DNA of 64,000 nucleotides from Sulfurimonas sp. (GTDB taxonomy: Bacteria > Campylobacterota > Campylobacteria > Campylobacterales > Sulfurimonadaceae), in the NCBI RefSeq assembly GCF_014859695.1, contig NZ_JACUTS010000002.1, positions 1 through 64,000 of the forward strand, read 5' to 3'. The position numbers and the translations under genes were made by a program. The notes beneath the pieces were generated by a model, which saw nothing but the letters and a program-made list of their open reading frames with translations, searched no databases and had not been told where the DNA came from. Position 1 is the first letter of the stretch, and the number at the start of each line of letters is the position of its first letter. Positions 1 through 8,903 of the stretch are shown in pieces.

Positions 1-1789
1 CAGCCACCGCTTGGGTAACCATGCTTTGAAGCTCGCCATTTTTCTTTTTTAAAATATATTGTCTATAAAAAAATACGAACAATACAAAAAACGCCAAAAA
101 CAGACTCTCTTTTAGGTACTTAAACTCTATACCGTTTACATAATTGACAGAGACCCAATTATTAAAAAAGCTATTCACTTCCGGATGTTTGAGGCTTTTT
201 GAGAGTTTTTCATAAATGGAAAAGAGCATAGCATCATCACTCCTTACCCCAAAACAGATGCCTACCTTATCATCAAACTGCCCAGATATTTTCAGATATA
301 CATTAGAGCTGTTTTTAAAAGCGTATGCCGCATTTATAAGAGTATCTATATATCCGTAATATTGTCCTCTCTCAACGGCTCTAAAGCCCTCTTTTAGTGA
401 ATTGACATAGTTTAGTTTTATCCACGGGTTTCTCTTTTTCAAATCCTCTATAAAAGGATTGCCTCTCACGACAACAAACTCTTTATCTATGATGCTATCT
501 ATATCTACTATATAATTTTGCGATTTTCTTGTCACAACTATAAGCTGTTCATAATGATAAGAGGTTGTATACTTTAAATCTTTCTCTTCTTTATTTGATA
601 CCGCCATAGGCACAATATCACACTCATTGTTTGAGATTTTTTGCAAAGCCTCTTTGTAGCTGCTGCTTTTTACATACTTATATTCGACATTGATATTCTC
701 TTTTGTAAGATTTAAAATATCTGCAGAAACTCCTATAAAATCCTCATGCTCTATACCACTAAAAGGGAGCATAGATGTAATAGCGCAAACCTTAATCTCT
801 TGTTTATTTCTAAGATAATCACGCTCCTCTTTGGTTAAAAATCCATCTTTAGCATTGAATATAAGTTTATCTATGTCAACATCGGATTCCACTAAACCTG
901 TAACTCTATAGATATCCACTATTCTCTCTATTTTACTTTTTTTTATGCTCCCCAAAGGCACACTCTCTGTATAAGCGAGTTTTTTTAGTTCGTTCGCTTC
1001 AAATATCAGAGCATCTTTTGTCTTGTTGGTGGGATTGTACTTTTTGTAAATGATATCTACTGCTTCATCTATATTTCTAAAAGCGTACTCCCACCCTTTT
1101 ATGGATGCTTTTTTAAAACTCTCTACTTTTACAGGATTTTTGCGAGCCTCTTCTTGCGAAGTGAAAAGTATATCGCTGTAAAAGTCAAAGCCTCTCTCTT
1201 TTGGGGAAAATAGCCTGTATGGTATCCCTCTTTTTTTTAAGGTAAAAGGTTCATTTGAAACATACCCCGTATAAAGATCAACTCTTCCATCAATCAACTC
1301 TTCAAGGTCAAAAGTATGCTTCTTAAATGTGATGCTGTTTTTATCTACCTTAGCAGCATTTATCATGGCATACACGGATGCAATCTCAACAGCGTTTTCT
1401 GTTGTCATGGCATTTCTAGAAGCAAAATCTTTTATACTCTTTATTTTTGAAGATTCGAGCGCTATCAGAGTAAGCGGTGAGGATTGGAATGCTGCACTAA
1501 GCAGAGAGATCTCTCTACCTTGAGCATAGTGCCAAACTAGGCTTGAGCGACCAATGCCGTATGTTGTTTTGCCGCTTAGTACATCACCAATCAGGTCTGT
1601 TTCATAACTGAATTTTTTTATCTCTACATCAAAACCCGCATCCTTGTAAAAACCCTTCTCTTTTGCCATATAATATCCGGCAAACTGAAACTGGTCAAGC
1701 CACTGAAGCTGCAGAGATACTTTTTGCAAAGAGTTTTGTGAAGCATGCATGGAGGTAAAAAGAAGTAAAAAAGCAAATATATATTTCAT
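1..1789 (-). CDS. Sensor protein with NMT1/THI5-like and SBP3-like periplasmic domains (3' end cut by window)
   Basis: I translated this directly from the minus strand. It starts at an ATG (cat at 1787-1789) and stays open to base 1. A signal peptide (MKYIFAFLLLFTSMHA) is followed by an NMT1/THI5-type binding domain over about residues 20-290; LQLQWLDQFQFAGYYMAKE is the family's opening motif. From about residue 330 there is a second domain resembling family-3 solute-binding proteins (KVCAITSMLPFSG). A membrane helix near residue 560 (LFLAFFVLFVFFYRQYIL) leads into a cytoplasmic helix where the window ends. In relatives with this layout the output is a histidine kinase or a GGDEF domain, and it cannot be seen here. 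The likely role is sensing a small periplasmic ligand. A plain ABC-transporter binding protein is unlikely because of the second domain and the helix. Confidence 0.85.
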   Translation of the reverse strand, partial: MKYIFAFLLLFTSMHASQNSLQKVSLQLQWLDQFQFAGYYMAKEKGFYKDAGFDVEIKKFSYETDLIGDVLSGKTTYGIGRSSLVWHYAQGREISLLSAAFQSSPLTLIALESSKIKSIKDFASRNAMTTENAVEIASVYAMINAAKVDKNSITFKKHTFDLEELIDGRVDLYTGYVSNEPFTLKKRGIPYRLFSPKERGFDFYSDILFTSQEEARKNPVKVESFKKASIKGWEYAFRNIDEAVDIIYKKYNPTNKTKDALIFEANELKKLAYTESVPLGSIKKSKIERIVDIYRVTGLVESDVDIDKLIFNAKDGFLTKEERDYLRNKQEIKVCAITSMLPFSGIEHEDFIGVSADILNLTKENINVEYKYVKSSSYKEALQKISNNECDIVPMAVSNKEEKDLKYTTSYHYEQLIVVTRKSQNYIVDIDSIIDKEFVVVRGNPFIEDLKKRNPWIKLNYVNSLKEGFRAVERGQYYGYIDTLINAAYAFKNSSNVYLKISGQFDDKVGICFGVRSDDAMLFSIYEKLSKSLKHPEVNSFFNNWVSVNYVNGIEFKYLKESLFLAFFVLFVFFYRQYILKKKNGELQSMVTQAVA

Positions 1790-1817
1790 AAAATTCCGGC
1801 TGTTTAAATATGCTAGA

Positions 1818-2222
1818 TTATACCACAAGAGTCAAAAAGTAGTATCTTGCAATCCTCAAGCTCCCAGCGATTAAAACAAACCAAACAAACCTGAGCCTAA
1901 CCAAGCCCGCGACAACTGTTAGTGGGTCACCGATGATTGGAAGCCATGAGAGCAGAAGTGCATAATAGCCGTTTGCATGAGTGTAGTTGTAAGCTTTTGC
2001 TCCTGTTTTGGATGCTAAGAGTTTCGTTTTTGTCTTCTCGTAAAGCAGATAGCCTAAAAAGTAGTTTGTTATGATGGCAAGAATATTGCCGCTTGAGGCA
2101 AAAAAAAGTGCATTTAACTCGGGCATGCCGTTTGAGAGAGCTGCCACAAACGCAACCTCTGAGCTGAAGGGGAAGATAGTGGCTGCTAAAAAAGCTGAGA
2201 GAAAAAGTGCTAGCTCTGTTAT
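1818..2222 (-). CDS. YqaA-family (DedA/VTT-related) small membrane protein, apparently with a non-standard start
   Basis: This is a small integral membrane protein of the YqaA/SNARE-associated group, whose function is poorly known. From GTG at 2147 the frame reads VAALSNGMPELNALFFASSGN and, later, LLLSWLPIIGDPLTVVAGLVRL. Both blocks line up with Escherichia coli YqaA as I remember it. The frame stays open upstream and encodes the family's first helix and its FP-x-SSEV block (LALFLSAFLAATIFPFSSEV). The GTG start would therefore delete a conserved transmembrane segment. No ATG, GTG or TTG lies upstream before an in-frame stop; the best-placed codon is ATA at 2220-2222 (ATA ACA GAG, reading as M-T-E). 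That start lies just after the stop of the upstream dehydrogenase, overlapping no complete codon of it. The family call is firm and the start is inferred. Confidence 0.75.
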   Translation of the reverse strand: MTELALFLSAFLAATIFPFSSEVAFVAALSNGMPELNALFFASSGNILAIITNYFLGYLLYEKTKTKLLASKTGAKAYNYTHANGYYALLLSWLPIIGDPLTVVAGLVRLRFVWFVLIAGSLRIARYYFLTLVV

Positions 2223-2223
2223 G

Positions 2224-3153
2224 TTATCTGCTTGTAAAGTATGTGATATTTTCTATAACGCCCGCTATAAGTTTCTCTCTTGCTTCAACACTTGTCCATG
2301 CAATATGCGGGGTTATGTAGAGATTGTCTTGGTTTTTGACATGCAAAAGAGGGTGGTTCTGCTCCATCGGCTCGCGACTGAGGACATCTAAACCAAAGGA
2401 GATATTTTTCTTATCAATCACTCTTGCAACCGCCGCTTCATTGATGATGCCGCCGCGCCCAAGGTTTAAAACTACTGCCCCATTCCTACATGTTAACAGC
2501 CGTTCATATCCCAAAAGATTTGTAGTTTTCTCATTCAATGGCGCATGGATAGAGATAATATGGCATGTTTTTAAAAGCTCATCGAGTTCTACATGTGGAT
2601 AGTCTTTATTGGAGTTTTTGCCGCTTGTAGAGAAGTAGCAGACATCCGCACCGAACATTTTAGCAACCCTTGCAACACCTTTGCCGATTTCACCCAAACC
2701 AATGATGCCCCATTTTTTACCCTTTATCTCAAAAAACGGATGTGAGACATCTGTAAAAATAGGGCTTTTTGCATAAGAGCCATCTTTTACATACTCATCA
2801 TAATATCTAGAGTGTCCTATGAGGTAGAAGAGCATAGAGAATGTGTGTTGAATGACTGAATCTGTTGAGTATCCTGAGACATTTTTTACCTCAATGCCTC
2901 TCTTTTTTGCAGCCTCCATGTCTATATTGTTCATGCCCGTAGCAGCTACACAGATAAGTTTTAGAGCAGGTGCGTTAGTCATATGAGCCTCTGTTATAAC
3001 CACTTTGTTAGTAACAATAACATCTGCATGAGCCATGCGCTCCTCTGTATGCTGCGGCAAAGTTGTTTGAAAAACATCAACGTCCCCTAACTTAAAGAAC
3101 CCATTAAGAGAGGTATCGCCGAATGTAAGCGCATCAAGGATAACAATCTTCAT
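2224..3153 (-). CDS. NAD-dependent D-2-hydroxyacid dehydrogenase
   Basis: This 309-residue protein is a full-length member of the D-isomer 2-hydroxyacid dehydrogenase family (glycerate, hydroxypyruvate and D-lactate dehydrogenase group). The Rossmann nucleotide-binding motif GLGEIGKGVARVA is central. The catalytic Arg is in NLGRGGIINE, the Glu in LSREPM and the His in ITPHIAW. It interconverts a 2-keto acid and a D-2-hydroxyacid in the cytosol; the substrate cannot be told from sequence. Its ATG directly follows the purT stop codon (TAA ATG with no gap), so the two are almost certainly cotranscribed and translationally coupled, and the yqaA-like gene follows it. Confidence 0.9.
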   Translation of the reverse strand: MKIVILDALTFGDTSLNGFFKLGDVDVFQTTLPQHTEERMAHADVIVTNKVVITEAHMTNAPALKLICVAATGMNNIDMEAAKKRGIEVKNVSGYSTDSVIQHTFSMLFYLIGHSRYYDEYVKDGSYAKSPIFTDVSHPFFEIKGKKWGIIGLGEIGKGVARVAKMFGADVCYFSTSGKNSNKDYPHVELDELLKTCHIISIHAPLNEKTTNLLGYERLLTCRNGAVVLNLGRGGIINEAAVARVIDKKNISFGLDVLSREPMEQNHPLLHVKNQDNLYITPHIAWTSVEAREKLIAGVIENITYFTSR

Positions 3154-4317
3154 TTAGCTGTCCTTAATGTTTTGAATCAACTCTCTTGCTCTCGCTAACG
3201 CTTTATCTGCTTTATCAAAAACAAGTGCAACTGCCAATCTTCTGCCTTTATGAGCTTCGGGTTTGGAAAAAATCCTCACAAAACTGTTATCACTAAAGAG
3301 GCTCTCATCAACACTTAAAACAGGAGCATTACTGTGGACTTCTGATTTAAACGCGGCACTCGCACCCTCACCGTAAAAGGTAAACCCAAGCGGAAGTCCA
3401 AGAACAGCGCGTAAGTGAAGTGCAAACTCGCTTTGAGACTGAGTGATTAGCGTAACCATCCCCGTATCATGCGGACGAGGCGATACTTCGGAGAAGTAGA
3501 CCTCATCGCCCTTAATGAAGAGTTCAACTCCAAAAAGACCGCGACCGCCAAGACCGTCGGTTATCTTTTTTGCCATCTCCTGAGAGCGCTCTTTTGCAAG
3601 CGGGCTCATCTGCATCGGCTGCCATGAGAAGACATAGTCACCGCCCTTTTGCTCATGACCTATCGGCTCGCAAAAAACAGTCTCTTTGCCATTTCTAGCG
3701 GTGAGCATCGTTATCTCATAGTCGAAATCTACAAAAGCTTCAACAATAAGCTCGCTTGCATCGCCACGCGCCTCTTTTGCAATCTCCCATGAAGCATCAA
3801 TATCTTCCGCACCTTTAGCAACGCTCTGCCCGTGTCCGGACGAACTCATAACAGGCTTAATAACACATGGAAAGCCCATGCGTTCAGCTGAGTCTTTTAA
3901 ACCCTCTTTTGTAGTAACAAACTCATAAGGACCTGTTTTTAAACCCAGAACTTCTGCCGCAAATGTGCGGATATTTTTTCTGTTCATGGTCTTACTAACA
4001 GCACTCGCGTTAGGAATAACGTTATACCCTTTATCTTCGGCTGCAAAAAGAGCATCGATGCTTATCGCCTCGATCTCAGGCAAAATATAGTCCGGTTTTT
4101 CGCGGTGGATAATCTCTAAAACCGCATCTTTATCCTGCATGTTTACGACATAGCTTCTGTGTGCCACATGGTGTGCTGGCGCATTTTGGTATCTATCGAC
4201 CGCGATGACTTCAAGACCTAGTCTTTGCGCTTCAATAGCGACTTCTTTACCGAGTTCGCCGGAGCCTAGAAGCATAATTTTTTTTGAGTTTGATTTTAGA
4301 GGAGCAGAGAAACGCAT
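3154..4317 (-). CDS. purT: Formate-dependent phosphoribosylglycinamide formyltransferase (GAR transformylase 2)
   Basis: PurT makes formylglycinamide ribonucleotide from GAR, formate and ATP in step 3 of purine synthesis. The 387-residue length is normal for the family. The N-terminal nucleotide-binding fold opens with [20 protein letters not shown], and the central ATP-grasp domain carries [12 protein letters not shown] and, later, [14 protein letters not shown]. It heads a run with the hydroxyacid dehydrogenase. Upstream, TATAAT lies about 35 nt before the ATG, followed by an inverted repeat that overlaps the ribosome-binding AAGGA. Confidence 0.96.
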   Translation of the reverse strand: MRFSAPLKSNSKKIMLLGSGELGKEVAIEAQRLGLEVIAVDRYQNAPAHHVAHRSYVVNMQDKDAVLEIIHREKPDYILPEIEAISIDALFAAEDKGYNVIPNASAVSKTMNRKNIRTFAAEVLGLKTGPYEFVTTKEGLKDSAERMGFPCVIKPVMSSSGHGQSVAKGAEDIDASWEIAKEARGDASELIVEAFVDFDYEITMLTARNGKETVFCEPIGHEQKGGDYVFSWQPMQMSPLAKERSQEMAKKITDGLGGRGLFGVELFIKGDEVYFSEVSPRPHDTGMVTLITQSQSEFALHLRAVLGLPLGFTFYGEGASAAFKSEVHSNAPVLSVDESLFSDNSFVRIFSKPEAHKGRRLAVALVFDKADKALARARELIQNIKDS

Positions 4318-4320
4318 AAT

Positions 4321-4346
4321 AATTCCTTCGTTGATATGAAGGAATT
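4321..4346 (-). promoter_or_regulatory. Inverted repeat overlapping the purT ribosome-binding site
   Basis: AATTCCTTC and GAAGGAATT form perfect 9-bp arms around an 8-nt loop. On the minus strand the right arm contains the AAGGA ribosome-binding site of purT and ends about 4 nt before its ATG. A TATAAT box overlaps the left arm. The repeat could terminate flgE transcription (no U-tract), bind an operator protein, or hide the purT start. Confidence 0.45.
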
Positions 4347-4367
4347 ATAGCAGAGCAGAGTTAAAAA

Positions 4368-6530
4368 TTATCGTTTTAGTCCGATAAGCGTCTCAAGAAG
4401 CGTATCTGAAGTGGTAATTGTTTTACCGTTTGCCTGATACCCTCTTTGAATGATAATGAGCTGCGTCAAAGAGCGTGAGAGGTCAACATTTGAAGCCTCA
4501 AGAGCTGCCGCTTGCATAAATCCGCGTCCTGCCGTTGCAGCCGTTCCGATAATCGGATCACCTGAGTTTGCTGTTTGAATAAATACGTTTCCGCCCTCGG
4601 TTGAGAGACCTTCGTTGTTAGTAAACTTTGCCATACCTATCTGCGCCAAACCAAAAGAACGACCGTTACTAAACGAACCGACTAGTGTACCGCTCTGATC
4701 AATTCTGATACCTACCAAATCTCCGCCGGTAAAACCATCCTGACTTATTCCAGAAGTTGATGAAATAGAATCAAAGCTTGTCATACCGTCAAAACTATTT
4801 GATGTACCCAGCTTAATGGAAACTTGCTGATTTGGAGCCGAGCCGTTATTCGCCGTAAAAGAGACGTTTGGCGGATTATAAGTCGATAGTGAACCGTCAC
4901 TATTAAATCTAACAAAACCAGTTTTTTCGTTGTATGGCGTTATCGTATCTATCGTAGCAGGCTCTGGAACACTTATTTTCATATTCCAAGTACTTCCCGT
5001 AGAAGCGTCAACGGAAACTTTTCTAAACTCTGTTCTTAATGTATGTTTTGAGCCCAAAGAGTCAAAAACATCAATACTTGCAGAGTGCGTTGCCGCATTA
5101 AAGCCTTGTGAAAATGCTGTAGCAGTACTACCTGATGGCAAAGTTGCATTAAGCGCTTCCATGCTTCTAGTAAAGCTACTGTTCTCAGTTATTCCGCCGC
5201 CCGTAATACTGTTTGCATTCATTCCGGTGATAGAGAGATTTATATCATAATCATTGTCTAGTGAACCACCGGGATTTGAGAGTTCAAATTTACCCTGCTC
5301 ATTAACAGTTACTTCTATATTATTTTCATAGATACCGTTAAGATTGGTGTCACCAGCAGTCGCTCTTGCCTGATTTTCTAAAGCTTCACGAAGATCGGCG
5401 ATTGTTCTAAATTTTTTATCGAACCCTTCGGTTGTCGTAGCCCCTGTAGGATCATATTGGTATCTGTACGCAGTCGTAGCTGAGTCAGCAAGCGCAAAAC
5501 CACTTCCATCAAGTGCACCGACCGCACTTATTCTAATATTATGCGAAGAATTTGAGTTCGAGTTGCCGTTTGTAAGGGTAATTGCTCCTGTTCCTGGATC
5601 ATAAACAGCTTCAATGCCTGTTACTGATGTTTGGGCATTAATGGCTGATACAAATCTTGAAGCAGTTTGCGCCTGAGTCTCTCCACCCGGAGCGTTACTT
5701 GTTGTTATCTGCTTTGTTGTACCGTTATCCAACTCAAATGTAATATCCAACTCAGTATCGGCAGTAACCGGCACTGAAGCAGTCGTAGTTGTATCTATAA
5801 ATGACGCCCATATACCCTGCTTGGCCTGAAGATTAAAAGCCTCGCCGGATTCATTGAACATAACACCCATGTCGCCTGACTCTATCGGATTTCCGTTTTT
5901 ATCTATTGCCGCAGGTGAAGGAACAGCTGTTCCGGCAGGATAACTTTTTACCTCGTATGCAGCCGAATAGTTATCGACACGTGGACCAGAGTTTAGGTTT
6001 GCTTTGATTATGACATTTTGTGTCGGGGACGCAGGAGTTGTAAGTCCCGGCGGTATATTGATATTTGTTATCGGTGCGGTTGCATCTACGAGTCCTGTAG
6101 TCTGATCTCTAAGCCACCCCTGAACAATAAAACCGTTATTGTCAACAAAGTTTCCGCCGGCATCAAACTTGAAGTCGCCTGAACGCGTGTATTTGTATGT
6201 ATTTCCGCCATCAGGAGAGACTATAAAAAAGCCGTCCCCCTGAATAGCAACGTCTGTATTTTTGTCAGAGTTCTGAACAGAACCCTGTGCAAAAATCTTA
6301 GTTACCGAGCTCGCACTCGCACCAAGACCAACTTGAACCGGGTTTTTACCGCCCAGTGAGCCTTGTGGCGCCGTAGCTATTGCTTTGGTCTGAGCAAGAA
6401 GATCCGAAAAGTTAGCACGTGAATATTTAAAACCTATAGTATTTACGTTTGCAATATTATTTGACTCTACGTCCATCGCTACCTGATGAGACTGTAGTCC
6501 GGATACACCGGCAAAAAGTGATTTTAACAT
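4368..6530 (-). CDS. flgE: Flagellar hook protein FlgE (long, main hook subunit)
   Basis: FlgE polymerises into the flagellar hook. The 720-residue length matches the long hook proteins of Campylobacterota (Helicobacter FlgE is about 718). The N-terminal rod/hook motif (MLKSLFAGVSGLQSHQVAMDVESNNIANVNTIGFK) and the C-terminal coiled-coil helix (ALEASNVDLSRSLTQLIIIQRGYQANGKTI, split here only by length) are intact. The middle is a large, Ser/Thr/Asn-rich surface region, as expected for the exposed hook domains. It is the last gene of the fliK-flgD-flgE-flgE array but has its own sigma-54-type promoter at 6712-6730 and a leader of about 170 nt. Confidence 0.95.
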   Translation of the reverse strand: MLKSLFAGVSGLQSHQVAMDVESNNIANVNTIGFKYSRANFSDLLAQTKAIATAPQGSLGGKNPVQVGLGASASSVTKIFAQGSVQNSDKNTDVAIQGDGFFIVSPDGGNTYKYTRSGDFKFDAGGNFVDNNGFIVQGWLRDQTTGLVDATAPITNINIPPGLTTPASPTQNVIIKANLNSGPRVDNYSAAYEVKSYPAGTAVPSPAAIDKNGNPIESGDMGVMFNESGEAFNLQAKQGIWASFIDTTTTASVPVTADTELDITFELDNGTTKQITTSNAPGGETQAQTASRFVSAINAQTSVTGIEAVYDPGTGAITLTNGNSNSNSSHNIRISAVGALDGSGFALADSATTAYRYQYDPTGATTTEGFDKKFRTIADLREALENQARATAGDTNLNGIYENNIEVTVNEQGKFELSNPGGSLDNDYDINLSITGMNANSITGGGITENSSFTRSMEALNATLPSGSTATAFSQGFNAATHSASIDVFDSLGSKHTLRTEFRKVSVDASTGSTWNMKISVPEPATIDTITPYNEKTGFVRFNSDGSLSTYNPPNVSFTANNGSAPNQQVSIKLGTSNSFDGMTSFDSISSTSGISQDGFTGGDLVGIRIDQSGTLVGSFSNGRSFGLAQIGMAKFTNNEGLSTEGGNVFIQTANSGDPIIGTAATAGRGFMQAAALEASNVDLSRSLTQLIIIQRGYQANGKTITTSDTLLETLIGLKR

Positions 6531-6560
6531 TTTAAATCCTTTTTATTATTTGATATTATG

Positions 6561-6680
6561 CACTAAAACGGACGCGTTCGTTTTAGTGAGAGGGACTAAA
6601 GTCCCTTCTAGCCCCCTAAAGCTACGAAAAAAAGTTTTTCGAGAATTACAAGGTGTTTTATGCCGTTATTTGTAAAAGCG
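6561..6680 (+). repeat. Dispersed palindromic intergenic element, copy A
   Basis: The core at 6561-6625 holds a hairpin (CACTAAAACGGACG / CGTTCGTTTTAGTG), a second short hairpin (AGGGACTAAAGTCCCT) and the conserved tail CCCCCTAAAGCTAC. Weaker similarity to copy D continues to about 6680 (AAGTTTTT...GAGAA...TTTTATG). It lies in the untranslated leader of flgE. Confidence 0.75.
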
Positions 6681-6711
6681 CATAAGCCTAATTATTATAA
6701 GTGAAAATACT

Positions 6712-6730
6712 TAGCATTTTGTGTTCCAAC
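6712..6730 (-). promoter_or_regulatory. Sigma-54 (RpoN) promoter of flgE
   Basis: On the minus strand the sequence is TTGGAACACAAAATGCTAAG. It has the GG-N10-GC spacing of -24/-12 promoters and matches the consensus TTGGAAC-N5-TGC closely. Hook genes in Campylobacterota are classically RpoN-dependent. It lies directly after the stop codon of the shorter FlgE gene. Confidence 0.8.
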
Positions 6731-6734
6731 TTTG

Positions 6735-7991
6735 TTAAGCATCCATGCTCAAGGCTTTTTGAAGCATCTCGTCTGCTGTAGTTATTGATTTTGAGTTTGC
6801 ATCGTATGATCTCTGCATAATAATAATCTCCGTAAGACCCGCTGCCATCTCAACATTTGAGCCCTCAAGCTTAAAGTTTGTCATATCCGTTCCTATAATA
6901 TTTTTACCGTTTTCATCTTGAAAAAATATTGCTCTGCCGCTATTTTGAGACTCTGCAAATCTTGAACCGCTTACACGCTCAAGTCCTCTGTCATTTTGAA
7001 AATGGTATACGGCAACCATTCCGACTGCACTCTGCATACCGTTTGAAAAGGTTGCTATTACCTCTCCATTTTTGTTTATATCATAACCCAAAAGATCACC
7101 AGCTTCAAGACCGTTTGCAGAACTTGAGCTACTAAAAGTATCGCCCAAAGATATAACACCCTCATATCCCATTCCAAGATTTATAGCTACATCTGTTCCG
7201 TTATTATTAATTGATGCAAGGGTGTTGGAGATAAGCGCCCCGGCATCATCAAAACTTGCAACGCCACCGCTTGTAGAGTAAACTTCGGTGCCTTCTAAAT
7301 TCTGAACCGTGGCAACTATATCCCACTGTGCCCCAGGTAAGACTTGCGGAACGCTCTTTGCGAACTCAAGTCTTAAATTGTTTCTGTTATTTTGTGCATC
7401 AATTATTCCTGAGCTTATAACCCTTGTCTCATCCCCTGCGGTCAAATTTCCATAAAATTTCGCCTCTGTAGTAGGCTGAACAGGGAAAAGCAGATCTTCC
7501 GGAAACTGGAGTTTTTGTTGCGCATCTACTGCTCCAAGCTCCAACTCTGCCAACTGTTGTGTCAGCACTCCGTTGTTTATGTTGCTCCCCATAGTTCCTA
7601 AAACATACTGTCCGTCATTTGTAACCAAATCTCTGTTTTTATCAAACAAAAAGGCTCCATCACGCGTATATAGAGGTTTGCCTTCTCCCTGAATACCAAA
7701 CCAGCCATCACCCAAAATTGCCAAATCCGTACTTCTATCGCTGAGTTGAAAAACACCCTTGCTCTCATTCATGGCAACCGTATTTAACTTTGTACCGATT
7801 CCAACGCCGCTGCTCGCACTTGAAAAATCTGAGGCTGTTACGAGAGTCTTTTCAAAAAGCGAGGAGAACTCAGTTGTGTACCCACGAAATCCGACCGTAC
7901 TTATGTTTGCCAAATTGTCTGAAATTACATCAATACCATACTGATGCGCTTTAATTCCGTTTATTCCCGTATAAAAAGCTTGGCTCATCAT
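6735..7991 (-). CDS. flgE: FlgE-family hook-basal body protein (short paralogue)
   Basis: A 418-residue FlgE/FlgF/FlgG-family protein. The N-terminus MMSQAFYTGINGIKAHQYGIDVISDNLANISTVG and the C-terminal helix (LEGSNVEMAAGLTEIIIMQRSYDANSKSI, also split only by length) are the standard rod/hook ends. The DLAILGDGWFGIQG block is typical of FlgE domain D1. It lies next to flgD and fliK, as the second flgE of Helicobacter does, so it may form a proximal or early hook layer or a hook-scaffold segment. It starts at an ATG (a second M follows) 16 nt after the flgD stop. Confidence 0.88.
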   Translation of the reverse strand: MMSQAFYTGINGIKAHQYGIDVISDNLANISTVGFRGYTTEFSSLFEKTLVTASDFSSASSGVGIGTKLNTVAMNESKGVFQLSDRSTDLAILGDGWFGIQGEGKPLYTRDGAFLFDKNRDLVTNDGQYVLGTMGSNINNGVLTQQLAELELGAVDAQQKLQFPEDLLFPVQPTTEAKFYGNLTAGDETRVISSGIIDAQNNRNNLRLEFAKSVPQVLPGAQWDIVATVQNLEGTEVYSTSGGVASFDDAGALISNTLASINNNGTDVAINLGMGYEGVISLGDTFSSSSSANGLEAGDLLGYDINKNGEVIATFSNGMQSAVGMVAVYHFQNDRGLERVSGSRFAESQNSGRAIFFQDENGKNIIGTDMTNFKLEGSNVEMAAGLTEIIIMQRSYDANSKSITTADEMLQKALSMDA

Positions 7992-8007
7992 TTGTGTGTA
8001 CCTCTTT

Positions 8008-8673
8008 TTAGTAGATCTCTACTACGTCCGAGAGAGATACATAGCTGGAGCCTATTTTAAAGTATGTATCATTGCCCTCAAACTTAACCGACTCTATAGG
8101 ATACGCTCCCACTCTGGTTGTTAAAGCATCACCGTTTGGATTTTTATATGAAGCAGTTGCGTAATATATTCCACTGTTTACGGTATTGCCGTTTGTATCG
8201 GTTCCGTCCCATGTAAACTGGTAAACACCCTTAGGGTTTGTGCCGACATCCAGTGTCTTTAATATATTTCCGTTTACATCAAGCATCTCAACGTTTCCCT
8301 GCCCTATGTCATCGGGAAAGTAGATCTCAAAAGTAGTCTCGCTTCCCTCTTCAAAAACAATTGCGTTGCTTCCTGTATCGGCTGTTTTTCCAATAGCAGA
8401 TATTGTACCAAACTGCTGTGAGATACCAAGTGATACAGCCAAATCAGATAGTGCTTTGTTTGTATTTTCAGTAGCTTCAAGCGTTGCGAGCTGTGATGTC
8501 TGAGTTAAAATCTTCCCACTGTCCATTGGCTCTGTGGGGTCTTGATTTTGAAGCTCAACCAACAAAAGAGTCATAAAGTCGTCTTTACCTAAAATCGACT
8601 TATCCTCAACCTTACTTGGAGTAGCATACTCCGCATTTGTCGCAGCATTTAATCCTGTTGATGTAATTGCCAT
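8008..8673 (-). CDS. flgD: Flagellar hook assembly (cap) protein FlgD
   Basis: FlgD caps the growing hook and is needed for FlgE polymerisation. The 221-residue protein has the N-terminal FlgD signature (LGKDDFMTLLLVELQNQDPTEPMDSGKI, residues about 28-55) and the C-terminal FlgD Ig-like/Tudor region (TWDGTDTNGNTVNSGIYYATASY). It sits between fliK and the short flgE in the same orientation. A 230-bp gap to fliK contains repeat copy B. Confidence 0.95.
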   Translation of the reverse strand: MAITSTGLNAATNAEYATPSKVEDKSILGKDDFMTLLLVELQNQDPTEPMDSGKILTQTSQLATLEATENTNKALSDLAVSLGISQQFGTISAIGKTADTGSNAIVFEEGSETTFEIYFPDDIGQGNVEMLDVNGNILKTLDVGTNPKGVYQFTWDGTDTNGNTVNSGIYYATASYKNPNGDALTTRVGAYPIESVKFEGNDTYFKIGSSYVSLSDVVEIY

Positions 8674-8699
8674 AATTAACTCCTTAATTTTATTTCATA

Positions 8700-8894
8700 A
8701 AATGAAGGGAACCTTTCCCCTTGATTTGTCCACAAAAGGAACCCGTCCCTTTTGCTTCGCTAGCCGCTGTGGCACTACTTGTCTAAAGACTGATACTAGA
8801 AATCACTAAATGATTTCTAGTAGAAGCTTGCCTCATTTGAGGCAGATTTTATTTACTGATATCCCTGCCACTAAACGGACGAGTTCGTTTAGTG
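8700..8894 (-). repeat. Dispersed palindromic intergenic element, copy B (hairpin-rich variant)
   Basis: Read on the minus strand, 8894-8863 gives CACTAAACGAACTCG...CGTTTAGTGGCAGGG, the same core hairpin and GGCAGGG tail as copies C and D. It then diverges into other stem-loops: GCCTCAAATGAGGC (about 8830-8843), ACTAGAAATCA/TGATTTCTAGT (about 8803-8821) and an AAAAGGGACGGGTTCCTTTT block near 8730-8755. It fills the fliK-flgD gap. Confidence 0.6.
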
Positions 8895-8903
8895 CGTAAC
8901 AAG

